Source: Methylosinus sp. LW4 (lineage in GTDB: Bacteria; Pseudomonadota; Alphaproteobacteria; Rhizobiales; Beijerinckiaceae). Taken from it: DNA of 64,000 bases. Below the pieces are notes generated by a model. That model was not told the origin of the DNA, did not search any database, and saw only the letters and a program-made list of their open reading frames with translations. The stretch lies in contig NZ_KB900626.1 of the NCBI RefSeq assembly GCF_000379125.1, forward strand, positions 64,014 to 128,013, in the 5' to 3' direction. The translations under genes were made by a program, and so were the position numbers. Positions 17,631 to 27,140 of this stretch are shown one piece after another (position 1 is the stretch's first letter; each line of letters starts with the position of its first letter).

Positions 17631-18920
17631 TCAGCCGCGAATCTTGAATTCGGCGAGAAAGCGAAGGCCGAAGAGGGCGAAGAGCATGCCGATCCACCCC
17701 GGATTGGCGCGATCGAAGAAGAAGCTCTCGAGCGAGTTGAGATAGAGGCTGAACATCCAAATCTGCAGGAAAAGCAATGACACCGCCGGCTCGTCGCCGC
17801 GCGCGCAGACGCGGCGGACGTCGCGCGCCGGCTGCACGATCAGCGCCGCGAAGGCGAAGGCCAGACCCGGCAGGCCCATGGCGAGCACTGTGTCGAGATA
17901 GCCATTATGGGCATGGGCGGCGTTGCCGGCCCAGATCGTCGTGTCCTCGCCGCCGAAGCGCAGCGCCGCAGTGGCCCAGAATCCGCCGAGCCCATGTCCG
18001 AAGATCGGCGTCTCGGCGGCTTTGGGAATGGCGAAGGTCCAAATATCGGTTCGGCCGGTGAAGGAGGCGTCCAGCGGCAGCGATGCGGCGATGGCGCCGA
18101 ACTGCGGGACGAGGATGGAGCCTATGCCGAAGAAATTCAGCAGCGCCAGCGGCGAGAAGACGATGATCGACCACAGCACGACATTGCGCGTGCGCTCGGC
18201 GAGCAGAGAGAGGAGGATCGTCGTGATGCAGATGGCGGTCGAGCTCTTGCCGCCCGAGCAGAGCACGAAGAGGAGCGAAAGCGCGAAGATCGCCCAGCCC
18301 TCGACCGTGCGCCCGGCGCGCAGCACGAAAATGCCGATGAATGTCAGCATGGAGAAGACGGCGCTGGCGACATTCTTATGGCCGAACACGCCGCGCCAAT
18401 CGCCGGCGAGCTGCGGCTCGCCGATGTCGGTCGCCTGATGGATCGTGTAATGCGGCAGGAAGACCAGGCCGAAATAGGAGAGGCCGACGATGATGAGCGC
18501 GACGATGCTCAACAGCTTGGCGAGATCGTCGCGGCCGCGCGGCAAGAGGAAGAGCGAGAGGCAGCAGGTTCCGACGCAGCCGAACATCACCACGCGCTTC
18601 AGCGAGTTGGAGATTTCGTGCGAGGTGACGAGCGTCACGCCGATCCAGCCGGCGAGCGCGATATTGGTGGGCGTGGCGAGCGCGGCGAGCGCCGGCCGAT
18701 CGGTCCGCCAAATATAGAAGAAGGCCGTCGCCGCCATCAGGCCGAAGGCGGCGTAGAGCTGAATGTCGCGGCCTTCCGCCAGCTCGAGCGTCTCCGGCGA
18801 CGCGAGATCGGCGAAAGGCGAGAAGGTGATCCAGCCGACGAGCAGAATGGCGCAGAACAGGATTCCGCGGCCGTCGATCTCGTCCAGCCCCCCGGCCGAG
18901 GAGGCGCTCGTATCCGTCAT
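17631..18920 (-). CDS. O-antigen ligase/polymerase-like membrane protein
   Basis: 429 residues with about ten to twelve membrane helices. A large periplasmic loop carries the family-typical GHGLGGFWA and NAAHAHNGYLDTVLAMGLPG (residues 290-340), where the His is part of the Wzy_C/WaaL signature. WaaL-type enzymes join polysaccharide to a lipid carrier, and Wzy-type enzymes polymerise repeat units. The family alone does not tell which. It overlaps the upstream glycosyltransferase gene by four bases, so the two are coupled. Confidence 0.85.
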   Translation of the reverse strand: MTDTSASSAGGLDEIDGRGILFCAILLVGWITFSPFADLASPETLELAEGRDIQLYAAFGLMAATAFFYIWRTDRPALAALATPTNIALAGWIGVTLVTSHEISNSLKRVVMFGCVGTCCLSLFLLPRGRDDLAKLLSIVALIIVGLSYFGLVFLPHYTIHQATDIGEPQLAGDWRGVFGHKNVASAVFSMLTFIGIFVLRAGRTVEGWAIFALSLLFVLCSGGKSSTAICITTILLSLLAERTRNVVLWSIIVFSPLALLNFFGIGSILVPQFGAIAASLPLDASFTGRTDIWTFAIPKAAETPIFGHGLGGFWATAALRFGGEDTTIWAGNAAHAHNGYLDTVLAMGLPGLAFAFAALIVQPARDVRRVCARGDEPAVSLLFLQIWMFSLYLNSLESFFFDRANPGWIGMLFALFGLRFLAEFKIRG

Positions 18921-19885
18921 GAGGAATAGCGATAGGGCTGCGGCATCGCGCCGACCGAGGCCAGCAGCCGGCCGATCGCTATGCCGATGGGATGGGTGGC
19001 GGCGAGCGGATGCTTGGACTCTCGCAACATGCGCAGCGCGCGTTGCAGAGAGACCGGGCCGAGCGCCAAATTCTTGGCGATGAGCAGCAGGCGCTGGCGC
19101 AGGCTGCGCGCCGCGAGGCGGTCTATGCTGTAATTGATCGCGCCCGTGGCGAGGCTGCGGCGCAGCACCCAGCCGAGCGCGAGCCGCCCGGGCGTCACCT
19201 GCTCATAGATTTGCGCCTCCTGGCGCCAGAAGAATTTGAAGCCGGCGCGACGGCAGCGGGTGAAGAACTCCGTGTCGCCGCCGCCGAGAAAATTGAATCT
19301 CGGATCGAGCGAGGGCTCCGCGAGTCCGTCGAACACCTCGCGCCGCAGCAGGCAATTGCCGGTGCCATAGATGATCGGCACCGGGCCGGTCTCGCCGAAG
19401 GCGGGCCAGAACACCGGATGATCGCGGTAGGCGGGCTTGGCCTCCGCCGGGAAGATCGGCGTCACCGGGCCGCCGACGATATCGGCGCCCTCGCGCGCGC
19501 TGGCGACCATCTCCTCCAGCCATTGCGGCTCGGCGCGCTCGTCGTCGTCGATCATCAGGAAATATTCGGCTGCGGGAAAGCGCTCCTGCGCGAGGCGAAA
19601 GGCCGCGTTGATCGCGTGGACATTGCCTTGGCGCGGCTCCACCGCGGCGACGCCGGCGAGGCGCCCGTCGCGGAAGAAGGATTGCGCCACCTCGAGGCCG
19701 ACGGGCGCCGACGCGTCATTGTCCACGACGACGACGGCGAAGGCGACCTGCGTCGCCTGCGCCACGATCGACTCGAGCGTCGTCCTGAGCATCTCGGGAC
19801 GGCGGAAGGTCGGAATGCAGACGACCGCCTCGAAGCGAGCGGCGTCGGCGATGGGGTCGAGGGGTCGTCGAGTGCTTTGTGTCAT
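18917..19885 (-). CDS. family 2 glycosyltransferase
   Basis: 322 residues. The GT-A start VVCIPTFRRPEML, VVVVDNDAS and the metal-binding FLMIDDDERAEPQWLEEM (near residue 115) mark a GT2 enzyme. These use a nucleotide sugar to extend a surface glycan on the cytoplasmic face. A hydrophobic or amphipathic C-terminal part could attach to the membrane. The gene overlaps both neighbours by four bases (hydrolase upstream, ligase downstream), giving a coupled three-gene operon. Confidence 0.88.
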   Translation of the reverse strand: MTQSTRRPLDPIADAARFEAVVCIPTFRRPEMLRTTLESIVAQATQVAFAVVVVDNDASAPVGLEVAQSFFRDGRLAGVAAVEPRQGNVHAINAAFRLAQERFPAAEYFLMIDDDERAEPQWLEEMVASAREGADIVGGPVTPIFPAEAKPAYRDHPVFWPAFGETGPVPIIYGTGNCLLRREVFDGLAEPSLDPRFNFLGGGDTEFFTRCRRAGFKFFWRQEAQIYEQVTPGRLALGWVLRRSLATGAINYSIDRLAARSLRQRLLLIAKNLALGPVSLQRALRMLRESKHPLAATHPIGIAIGRLLASVGAMPQPYRYSS

Positions 19886-21681
19886 TCCAGATTCATCATC
19901 AGGGTGAGGGCGCCGAGCGTCGCCGTGGTCGGAGCGCCCGCCGTCGCTCTGCGGTCGTCGCGGCCGGCTTCGGCGTCGTGGTCGGCCGCCTGGAGAAAAA
20001 AACGCATCTTCTCCAGCACCGCCTCTCGCGAGAGCGCCGAGGAGAGCGCGTGATCGGCGCCATCGATGACGTCGATCTCGACATTGGGGAGATTGCGCAG
20101 GAAGCGCGCGTCGGGGCCGAAGCAGACGTTCATCTCTTCTCTGCCGACGTCATGGTCGCCGTGCAGCATGAGAATGCGGACGCCGCGCGCCGCCAGCTTG
20201 GAGAAATTGGCCCGCGCCTCGCGCGCCTTGCCATGCGCGAGGCCGAGCCGTTGCGTCAGCGCTTCGGCAAAAGCCGACGCCTTGCGACGCAGGAGCGCCG
20301 ATGCGATGTCGGCGAGCTTGCCGAGCGAGACTTCGCCCGTGGCGACGCGCGCCCAGGCGCGGGCGCTCATCGCCTTGGCGACATAAGTATGCGTCGCCGC
20401 AAAGCCCATCTCGAGCAGCTTGTCGCGATCCTCGCCGTCGATGCGGCCGAAGATCTGGAGATTGGCGAGCGCGAGCGCCTGCACGCGCTCATCGGCCAGC
20501 GCCGCGTAGAGCGCCAGGGCCGCGCCGCTGCACACGCCATAGATCGTCACATTCTCGAGGCCGCGCATCTCGAGAAAATCCAGCGCCGCCGAAACATCTT
20601 CGGCGCGCTCCATGCGATAGAGCGCCCCGCGCGGCCCTTCCGCGAGCACGGCGGAATCGCCTATGCCGAGCGTGTCCATGCGCAGCGAGGCGAAGCCGAG
20701 GCGCGTCAGCGCGCGCGCGAAATCGACAGTGGAGCGGCCGCAGCCGATGTGATGATTGGCGCCGGTGTCGAGCATCAGCACGGTCATCTTGGGCTTGCCG
20801 CGCGGCAGGCACAGCACGCCGGCGAGCTGTCGGCGCTCGCCGAAGACGACGCCGCGCTCGATGAAATGCTCTGTGGCGAGCGCGCCTTGCGGCGGCTGCG
20901 CGATCAGCGCCGGGCCGGCGCCCGCGCTGGCGAAGGCGACGACGGCGTCGAGATCCGCGAGCGGCGGCGCCGCCGGCATGGGCGCCGGCGTCAGCGCGCG
21001 ATAATCGAGAAGCTCGCGCGTCTCGACAGCGGCGCCGAGCGATTGCAGACGTTGCAGATAGTCGGGCGCGGGCGTCGCCGCCGGATCGTGCAGCACCAGA
21101 ACGCGCTCGGCCGGCGCCGTCTCGAGCCGGGTGAGATCGATGCGCTTGATGGCGGCGGCCATGGGCGCAGTGATGGTGAAGCCCTCGAGGCGTATGTCGT
21201 CGCCGGCCGTCGCCGCGGCCACGCTCGCCTCCGGCGTGGCGCCGCTCGCCGCCAGCACGCGCGCCATCATCTTGAGCTCGCGCAGATAGGAGGAGCCCTT
21301 GACCACCGGCGCGATCTGCACGAGGCGCTCGACGCCGCCGATCTCCGCCGCGAGCGCCGCGCCGAGACGCAGGCCGACCAGCGCCACCTCGCGCACGCCG
21401 ACCGCCTCGCGCATCCAGCGCACGGCGGCGCGGATCTGCTCGCGCCAGGCGTCGACGATCGCCGGATCGGCGGGATCGCCCAAGGAATCGCCCTCGCCCG
21501 GATAATCGAAACGTAGAGTGGGAAGGCCGGCGGCCGCCAGACGATCGGCGAGCACGCGCCAGGACTGATGCGCGCAAAGACCTTCATAGCCGATGGACGC
21601 GCACATGACGACGCCGCGGTCGCCATCCGCATGATGCAGCCATCCGAAGCTTTCGCCGATCGCCACAGGCGTGGAATTCAT
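19882..21681 (-). CDS. double alpha/beta-hydrolase of the polysaccharide cluster
   Basis: About 599 residues from the ATG at 21681, which has GAGG five bases upstream. An ATG at 21714 would add 11 residues. Two hydrolase-like halves are visible. The first (residues 1-290) has TLRFDYPGEGDSLGDP and the nucleophile-elbow-like VGLRLGAALA. The second (290-590) has LRMDTLGIGDS, IYGVCSGAALALY and a late LMLHGDHDVGREE. In both halves the usual GxSxG elbow Ser position is altered (GLRLG, GVCSG), the second keeping a Cys-Ser pair. Hydrolases of this type accompany exosortase or exopolysaccharide clusters, where their role is unclear. Overlap with the next gene suggests cotranslation. Confidence 0.7.
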   Translation of the reverse strand: MNSTPVAIGESFGWLHHADGDRGVVMCASIGYEGLCAHQSWRVLADRLAAAGLPTLRFDYPGEGDSLGDPADPAIVDAWREQIRAAVRWMREAVGVREVALVGLRLGAALAAEIGGVERLVQIAPVVKGSSYLRELKMMARVLAASGATPEASVAAATAGDDIRLEGFTITAPMAAAIKRIDLTRLETAPAERVLVLHDPAATPAPDYLQRLQSLGAAVETRELLDYRALTPAPMPAAPPLADLDAVVAFASAGAGPALIAQPPQGALATEHFIERGVVFGERRQLAGVLCLPRGKPKMTVLMLDTGANHHIGCGRSTVDFARALTRLGFASLRMDTLGIGDSAVLAEGPRGALYRMERAEDVSAALDFLEMRGLENVTIYGVCSGAALALYAALADERVQALALANLQIFGRIDGEDRDKLLEMGFAATHTYVAKAMSARAWARVATGEVSLGKLADIASALLRRKASAFAEALTQRLGLAHGKAREARANFSKLAARGVRILMLHGDHDVGREEMNVCFGPDARFLRNLPNVEIDVIDGADHALSSALSREAVLEKMRFFLQAADHDAEAGRDDRRATAGAPTTATLGALTLMMNLE

Positions 21682-21948
21682 GTCCTCGACTCGCTCACGC
21701 TCACGCATAATCACACCATGCTCGTTTTAAGATTTTGTGCCTGGAGCCGCGATCTGTTCTCGAGCTCAGGCTTTCGATTCGGTTCATATCGGCGCAAAAG
21801 GCGCCTGCCGGCCATAAAGAAGAAGAAACCATGCCAGCGCGCATCGCGCCGCCGCTGGCACGAATCTTCGAGAATTTCGCGTATCGGCAGAATGTGCGTC
21901 CCAGAATGGCGCAACGGCTCACGCCAAAGGACAAGGACAGCAGCGCCC

Positions 21949-23394
21949 ATGCTCGCCAGGCAGACCGTCGTCTATTTCGCGGCCAATGTGTTCTCGGCAA
22001 TCTTCGGCCTGCTCAACACGATCGTGTTCACGCGCGTCTTCGCCGTCGCGGCCTATGGCGATTATCTGCTGGGCTTCGCCTTCGCCACGCTTCTCGCCAC
22101 GCTTCTCTCCAGCGCGCTGAAGCTCGCAATATTGCGCGAGCAGGCGAAGGGCGACGGCGCCGACATTCGCGGCGCGATCCTCGCCGCAATGGCGCTGCTC
22201 GCGCCTTGCGCTCCCTTGTTCTTCTTCGTGGCGCGGATGACGGGCCTCGCCGCGCCGGTCTCGGCGGCGGCCGTTATGCTCGCCTTCGCCGTAATGCTCT
22301 ATGAGACGAGCCAGGAATCGTTGCGCGCGGCACAGAAGGCGGTCGATTATCTGCGCGGCACGGTCTATCGCGCGCTGCTGGTCTCGGCGCTCGGCGTCGT
22401 CGTCGCCTTCGCGAGCGCCAGCGGCGCGGCGCTGCTGGTCTCTTCTTCCATTGCGCTGGTCGTGGCGACGGCGCTGTTCTGGCGCGCATCCTGGGGCGAC
22501 GCCCGGCCGCGGCTCGATCGCGCGCGCCTACTCGAGATCGGCAAGGCCGGCCTGCCTTTCACCTTCTCGATGTCTTTGATGGCGCTGGCGAGCGTCGCCG
22601 ATCGCTTTCTGCTCGCCGAGCTCTCCGGCGTCGCCGACGCCGGCCGCTATGGCGCGAGCGTCGATCTCGTGCGGCAGGCGCTCATCATTCCGGCGATCAG
22701 CGTCTCCACCGCCTTCGTGCCCATGGCGGTGCGGCTCTTGGCCGAGCGCGGCGAGGCCGAGGCGCGCCGCCATCTCGAGAAATCATTGGAGCTGCTGCTC
22801 GCCGTCGCTCTGCCGGCCTGCGTCGGCTTCGCGCTCGTCTCGCCGCAGATCGCCGATCTCGTGCTCGGGCCGCAGTTTCGCGAGACGGGGAGCTGGGCCA
22901 TGCCCATTCTGGCGATGGCGGTGGTGTTCCAGATTCTGACGCAGCAATATCTGCACACGAGCTTTCTGCTCTCCAACCGCAACAGCTTCTATCTCATCAA
23001 CACGGGCTCGATCCTCGCCTTCAATCTCATCGTCTCGGCGCTGCTGATCTATCGCTTCGGCCTCGCCGGCGCAGTGTGGGGGCGCCTCGCGGCCGAGATG
23101 TTCGGCTGCGCGCAGGCCTATGCGCTGAGCCGTGTCGCTTTCGCCATGCCGACGCCGTTCGGCCGGCTCGCGCGCGTCGGCGCGTCGACGGCGGCGATGG
23201 CGGCTGCGGTTCATGCGCTTTCAGCCGAAGTCGCAGCGCTGCCGCCGGCGCTCGCGCTCGTCCTATTGGTGGGCGCCGGCGTCGCCGCCTATGCGCCCGT
23301 CGCTCTCGCCTTCGATCTCGCGGAAGCGCGCGCGCTCATCGGCGGCGCGGCGCGGCGCCTCGGCGCGCGCGCTTGTCAGAGCCTCATCGTCTAA
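21949..23394 (+). CDS. polysaccharide flippase (Wzx/MATE-like)
   Basis: 481 residues with 12 to 14 membrane helices and no catalytic motif. The N-terminus (YFAANVFSAIFGLLNTIVF) and the loop FAVAAYGDYL match PST/Wzx-type lipid-linked oligosaccharide flippases. The start is the ATG at 21949, as the sequence before it in the same frame is unlike protein and AAGGACAAGGAC lies upstream. It is transcribed divergently from the hydrolase-glycosyltransferase-ligase operon. It probably exports the repeat unit that the operon makes. It overlaps the facing receptor gene by four bases at the 3' end. Confidence 0.85.
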   Translation: MLARQTVVYFAANVFSAIFGLLNTIVFTRVFAVAAYGDYLLGFAFATLLATLLSSALKLAILREQAKGDGADIRGAILAAMALLAPCAPLFFFVARMTGLAAPVSAAAVMLAFAVMLYETSQESLRAAQKAVDYLRGTVYRALLVSALGVVVAFASASGAALLVSSSIALVVATALFWRASWGDARPRLDRARLLEIGKAGLPFTFSMSLMALASVADRFLLAELSGVADAGRYGASVDLVRQALIIPAISVSTAFVPMAVRLLAERGEAEARRHLEKSLELLLAVALPACVGFALVSPQIADLVLGPQFRETGSWAMPILAMAVVFQILTQQYLHTSFLLSNRNSFYLINTGSILAFNLIVSALLIYRFGLAGAVWGRLAAEMFGCAQAYALSRVAFAMPTPFGRLARVGASTAAMAAAVHALSAEVAALPPALALVLLVGAGVAAYAPVALAFDLAEARALIGGAARRLGARACQSLIV

Positions 23395-25574
23395 AAGACG
23401 AAATTCGCGAACAGCCGCACATTGGCGCCCGGCATCGGAACCTCGTCCTTCTTGTAGGACACGCTGTTGCGAATGTCGGCGTTGAGCAGATTGTCGCCGA
23501 GGATTCCGACGCTCACTTCCCGCGCCGGGAACTCGCCCTTGGGCAGCGTGACCTTATAGCTGATCTCGGCTTTCAGCAGATTATAGCCCTTGGTCGGCGT
23601 CTCGGCGATTTGCGCGATATTGTTCTGCGCGAAAGCGTGCAGATAGCTGACGCGCGCCAGCCAATTGGAGTCGCGCCAGAACAGTCCGCCGCCGACGCGC
23701 ACGGGGGGAATGCGCGGCACATTGGTCCCATCCGAGAAGGTCGCGCGCACCACGTCGAACTTGTTCTCGACGCCGAGGATTCCGCCGGCGATCTGCAGCG
23801 CGTCCCATTGGCTCTGGAACTCGCCGCCGCGGAAATTGGCGTCACGCTGCGAATAGAGCGCCTGATTGAGCGGGCCGCCGACGCCGGCCGGCGAGCAGCT
23901 GTCGAAATCATCCGCGCAAGTCTCGCCGGAGAGGCGGCGATAGATGAAGCCGTCGAAATGCGTGTAGAAAAACGTCGCCTCGAAGCGGAATGGCCCTTTG
24001 GCGCGGCGCAGGCCGACCTCCACCGTGTTCGCGGCTTCTATTCCGAGCAGCGGATTGCCGATGTCGAAAGTTCCCGTCGCGTCATGGACGCCATGCGAGA
24101 ACAATTCCGGCCCACGCGGCGCGCGCTCGACATGCTGCGCCGTCACGCTCGCCACAGTGTCGAAAGGCGTGTCCTGCAATAGGCCGACGGCGACGCTCTT
24201 GGGCGTGAAATGGCGATCATATTGGAAGGAGATGGTCGGATCGAGAAAGAGATCGGGCGTCTGGCCCGTCGCCTCGACATTCTCTATGCGGCCGGCGACC
24301 TGCAGGCGCAGCGAGTCGGTGAGCTTGAATTCGTTGAAGAGATAGAAGGCGATGCTGTGCGAGTCGGCAGGATCGAACAGATTGCCGCCGGCGCCGGGCG
24401 CGGTGAGTCGCTGATGCGCGCCCTGCACGCCGAACGCCGTGGTGAGCTTGGCGAAGCGCAGATCGAAAGGCGCGAGCTGCGCCTCGATCCGCGCCTCCTG
24501 CTCCTGATTGGTGAAGGTCTGCTGTATGCCCTCGGCGCCGCCCTCGAGACCGATTTCGTGGTGATTGTAATCGCTCGCGCCGGCCCAGAGGCGAATGGCC
24601 TCGATGAAGGAGGCGGGCGGACGATATTCGCCTTTCACCGCCACTTTCGTCTGGCGCAATTCGATGCGCGTGCGGCTCTCCGTCGAATCCATGCCGGGGA
24701 TGCGATAGACGCTCTCGAATTGCGTGACCGAGGCGCCGAAAAAGCCGCGATCGAAGATGTAGGAGCCGCCGGCCGACCAGCCGCCGGAGCGCATGAAGGA
24801 ATTGGGCTGGCGTCCGAAGACCAGCGGCGCCGGATCGGTCGGCGCGAGATAAGGGTAGGAGGGAATTGCGTAATTGCTCGTGCGGCGGCCATGGGCGTCG
24901 GCGTGCAGCGCGAAATTGCCCTGGCCGACGTCGACCAGCGCCGCCTGCTCCAGCCCGGCGTCGACCGTCGAGACCGCGCTGCGCGTCTCCAGCCGCGTGC
25001 AGGGGCCGGGGAGAGTCTCGTCGCCGCGGCAGGGCAGGGCCTCGGGAATGCGGTTGTTGGTGGCGTTGACGACGCCGCCGATCGCCTGCGAGCCCCAGCG
25101 CAAGGTGGCGGGGCCGCGCACCACCTCGACACGATCGGCGGCGAGCGGATCGAGCGGCACGCCATGATCCTCGCCGAGCTCGGAGACGCCGCTGGAGCCG
25201 AGGCCGTTCTCCTGAATGCGGACGCGATGCGCGTCGAGGCCGCGGACGATCGGCCGGCTGGCGGCTCCGGGCGCGAAGCTGGAGCCGGTGATTCCCGGCT
25301 TGTCGAAGAGGAGATCGCCGAGCGTCGCGCCGCCGGAGCGGCGAATCTCGTCCGAATCGACCACCGTCACAGTGGCGAATTGATCCGCGACTATAGGCAG
25401 AGCGCCGCGCGTCTCGGGCGCGGCGGGCTGCGCCGTCGCCGGGGCGCGCCGAATCGGGCTCGACGCGGCGATGTCGATCTCGGGAAGCGCCTCCTGCGCG
25501 CCCGCCGGGACGGAGCCGAGCGCCGCCAAGAGAATTCCGCCCGATAGAGTGCGGCGGATAGAAGAGTTTTCCAT
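23391..25574 (-). CDS. znuD: TonB-dependent receptor, ZnuD-like
   Basis: 727 residues. A signal peptide (LLAALGSVPAGAQ) is followed by a plug with ADQFATVTVVDSDEI and RGLDAHRVRIQENG. Then comes GEDHGVPLDPLAADRVEVV with RGPATLRWGSQAIGG. The DHG(V/A)-DPL-ER(I/V)EV arrangement is typical of the zinc receptor ZnuD and relatives. A 22-strand-type barrel follows, ending in an aromatic FANFVF as outer-membrane proteins do. ZnuD takes up zinc, or haem in some species, with energy from TonB. The ATG at 25574 is chosen since the signal peptide follows it. A palindrome 21 bases upstream resembles a Zur operator, which supports the zinc role. The symbol is tentative. Confidence 0.72.
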   Translation of the reverse strand: MENSSIRRTLSGGILLAALGSVPAGAQEALPEIDIAASSPIRRAPATAQPAAPETRGALPIVADQFATVTVVDSDEIRRSGGATLGDLLFDKPGITGSSFAPGAASRPIVRGLDAHRVRIQENGLGSSGVSELGEDHGVPLDPLAADRVEVVRGPATLRWGSQAIGGVVNATNNRIPEALPCRGDETLPGPCTRLETRSAVSTVDAGLEQAALVDVGQGNFALHADAHGRRTSNYAIPSYPYLAPTDPAPLVFGRQPNSFMRSGGWSAGGSYIFDRGFFGASVTQFESVYRIPGMDSTESRTRIELRQTKVAVKGEYRPPASFIEAIRLWAGASDYNHHEIGLEGGAEGIQQTFTNQEQEARIEAQLAPFDLRFAKLTTAFGVQGAHQRLTAPGAGGNLFDPADSHSIAFYLFNEFKLTDSLRLQVAGRIENVEATGQTPDLFLDPTISFQYDRHFTPKSVAVGLLQDTPFDTVASVTAQHVERAPRGPELFSHGVHDATGTFDIGNPLLGIEAANTVEVGLRRAKGPFRFEATFFYTHFDGFIYRRLSGETCADDFDSCSPAGVGGPLNQALYSQRDANFRGGEFQSQWDALQIAGGILGVENKFDVVRATFSDGTNVPRIPPVRVGGGLFWRDSNWLARVSYLHAFAQNNIAQIAETPTKGYNLLKAEISYKVTLPKGEFPAREVSVGILGDNLLNADIRNSVSYKKDEVPMPGANVRLFANFVF

Positions 25575-25594
25575 GGATCTCGTCCCCGAGAGCA

Positions 25595-25608
25595 TATGTT
25601 ATAACATA
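25595..25608 (-). promoter_or_regulatory. Zur-like palindromic operator
   Basis: TATGTTATAACATA is a perfect 14-bp palindrome, in an otherwise GC-rich 200-base divergent spacer. Starting at 25597, TGTTATAACATAAC agrees closely with GTTATA-(N)-TATAAC-type Zur operators of Proteobacteria. It lies 21-34 bases before the receptor start, where it could block its promoter. Confidence 0.5.
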
Positions 25609-25776
25609 ACGTGAATAATGCGCCGGAGGCTCGGCCATTGTCAATCTGCTGCGCCGCCGCGCGCGACGAATGGGCGTGGAGGGCTTGATCGCGGAGCGGA
25701 AATCGGGCATAGGCTGCGCCCACGAGGCGCTGGGCGGTGATCCCGGCTACATGTAATTTTGTCCGGGGATCGACCG

Positions 25777-25902
25777 ATGAAAGTCCGCAATTCGCTGAAG
25801 TCTCTGCGTGCGCGTCACCGCGCCAACCAGCTCGTGCGCCGCAAAGGCCGCGTCTATGTCATCAACAAGGTGCAGAAGCGCTTCAAGGCCCGCCAGGGCT
25901 GA
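25777..25902 (+). CDS. rpmJ: 50S ribosomal protein L36 (C-minus form)
   Basis: 41 residues beginning [18 protein letters not shown] and ending in RFKARQG, the alphaproteobacterial L36. It lacks the three Cys and one His of the zinc-ribbon form, so it needs no zinc. It is a small basic protein of the large ribosomal subunit. An intrinsic terminator follows 31 bases after the stop. It is divergent from the zinc-receptor-like gene. Confidence 0.95.
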   Translation: MKVRNSLKSLRARHRANQLVRRKGRVYVINKVQKRFKARQG

Positions 25903-25933
25903 CGAACCGCCCGCTTCGCGCTGAATTTACCGA

Positions 25934-25960
25934 CGCGTCGCCCTCGAGCGGCGCGTTTTT
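25934..25960 (+). terminator. intrinsic terminator after rpmJ
   Basis: CGCGTCGC (25934-25941) pairs with GCGGCGCG (25948-25955) with one GU pair, loop CCTCGA, followed by TTTTTCGTTT. Confidence 0.75.
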
Positions 25961-25966
25961 CGTTTC

Positions 25967-26899
25967 TCAGGCGCCCATCAGCGCCAGAATATGCGCCGCG
26001 GCCGAGCGGCCGAGCGCGGTGAGGTCGTAGCCGCCCTCGAGCAGCGCGACGACGCGCCCGTCGGCGCTGCGCAGCGAGGCGTCGATGATGCGCTTGGTCG
26101 CCTCGCTATAGTCGCGCTCGGTGAAGCGCAGGCCGCCCAAGGGATCGTCCCTGTGGCCGTCGAATCCGGCCGAGATCAGCACCAGATCGGGCGCGAAATT
26201 TTTCAGCCGCGGCAGGATGCGCGTCGTCAGCGCCTCGACGAAATCATCGCCTGTCGCGCCCGCAAAGAGCGGAGCGTTGACGATCTGGTCGAACTCGCCG
26301 GTCTCGCTCGTCGCCCCCGTGCCGGGATAATAAGGCGCCTGATGGGTGGAGCAGAACAGAACCTGCCGATCCGCCCAGAACACTTCCTGAGTCCCATTGC
26401 CGTGATGGACGTCGAAATCGACGATGGCGACGCGCTCCGCGGCATGGGCGGCGATCGCATGGCGCGCGGCGATGGCGACATTGTTGAAAATGCAGAAGCC
26501 CATGGGCGTCGTCGGCCCGGCGTGATGGCCGGGCGGGCGCACGCAGACGAAGGCGGTGTCCGCCGCCCCTTTCATCACCTCATCCACCGCCGCGGTCGCG
26601 CCGCCGGCCGCATGAAACGCCGCCTCCAGCGATTCGGGACACATCAGCGTGTCGGGATCGAGCGCGACGAGCCCCTCGCGCGGCGCGGTTTTCTCGATCG
26701 CGCGCAAATGGTTCTCGGGATGGACGCGCAGCAGCGCCTCCCGCTCTGCGGCGGGCGCGGAGACGCGGATGAGATGCTGGAACCGCTCGGCCTCGAGCTC
26801 GCGCTCTATGGCGCGCAGCCGCTCGGGCTGCTCGGGATGGCCCGCGCCCATATTATGCGCGAGGCCGCTCTCATGTGTGAAGAACAGGGTCCTCGTCAT
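25967..26899 (-). CDS. histone-deacetylase family amidohydrolase
   Basis: 310 residues from the ATG at 26899. Upstream in-frame ATGs precede non-conserved sequence. Class II HDAC motifs are clear: HPEQPERLRAI near the start, RPPGHHAGP (catalytic His pair), IVDFDVHHGNGTQEVFW (zinc Asp/His) and LISAGFDGHRDDPLGG. Bacterial members remove acetyl groups from polyamines, acetoin-type or protein lysine substrates with a zinc ion. The substrate cannot be read from sequence. No signal peptide is seen, so the enzyme is cytoplasmic. A second family member is encoded at 50503. Confidence 0.92.
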   Translation of the reverse strand: MTRTLFFTHESGLAHNMGAGHPEQPERLRAIERELEAERFQHLIRVSAPAAEREALLRVHPENHLRAIEKTAPREGLVALDPDTLMCPESLEAAFHAAGGATAAVDEVMKGAADTAFVCVRPPGHHAGPTTPMGFCIFNNVAIAARHAIAAHAAERVAIVDFDVHHGNGTQEVFWADRQVLFCSTHQAPYYPGTGATSETGEFDQIVNAPLFAGATGDDFVEALTTRILPRLKNFAPDLVLISAGFDGHRDDPLGGLRFTERDYSEATKRIIDASLRSADGRVVALLEGGYDLTALGRSAAAHILALMGA

Positions 26900-27140
26900 G
26901 GCCAGCCGCTCTCGACTCTCGCTAAAGAAGTCGCCCCGCCAAAGAAGTCGAGGCCCTTGTAGCACGCCGCCGCGCCGGGAGGGCGCCGGAAAAATTCTCA
27001 AAAAAGCGCATCCGACCGCCCGTCGCCGTTGCGTTGCGGCAACAGGTCGGGAATTATTGCGAACCGATGTTTCCGTTCAGTAAGTTTATGGTAAGCAAAT
27101 TCCTAAATAGATGCTTCGGGCGTTGAGAAAGGGCGCGTTC

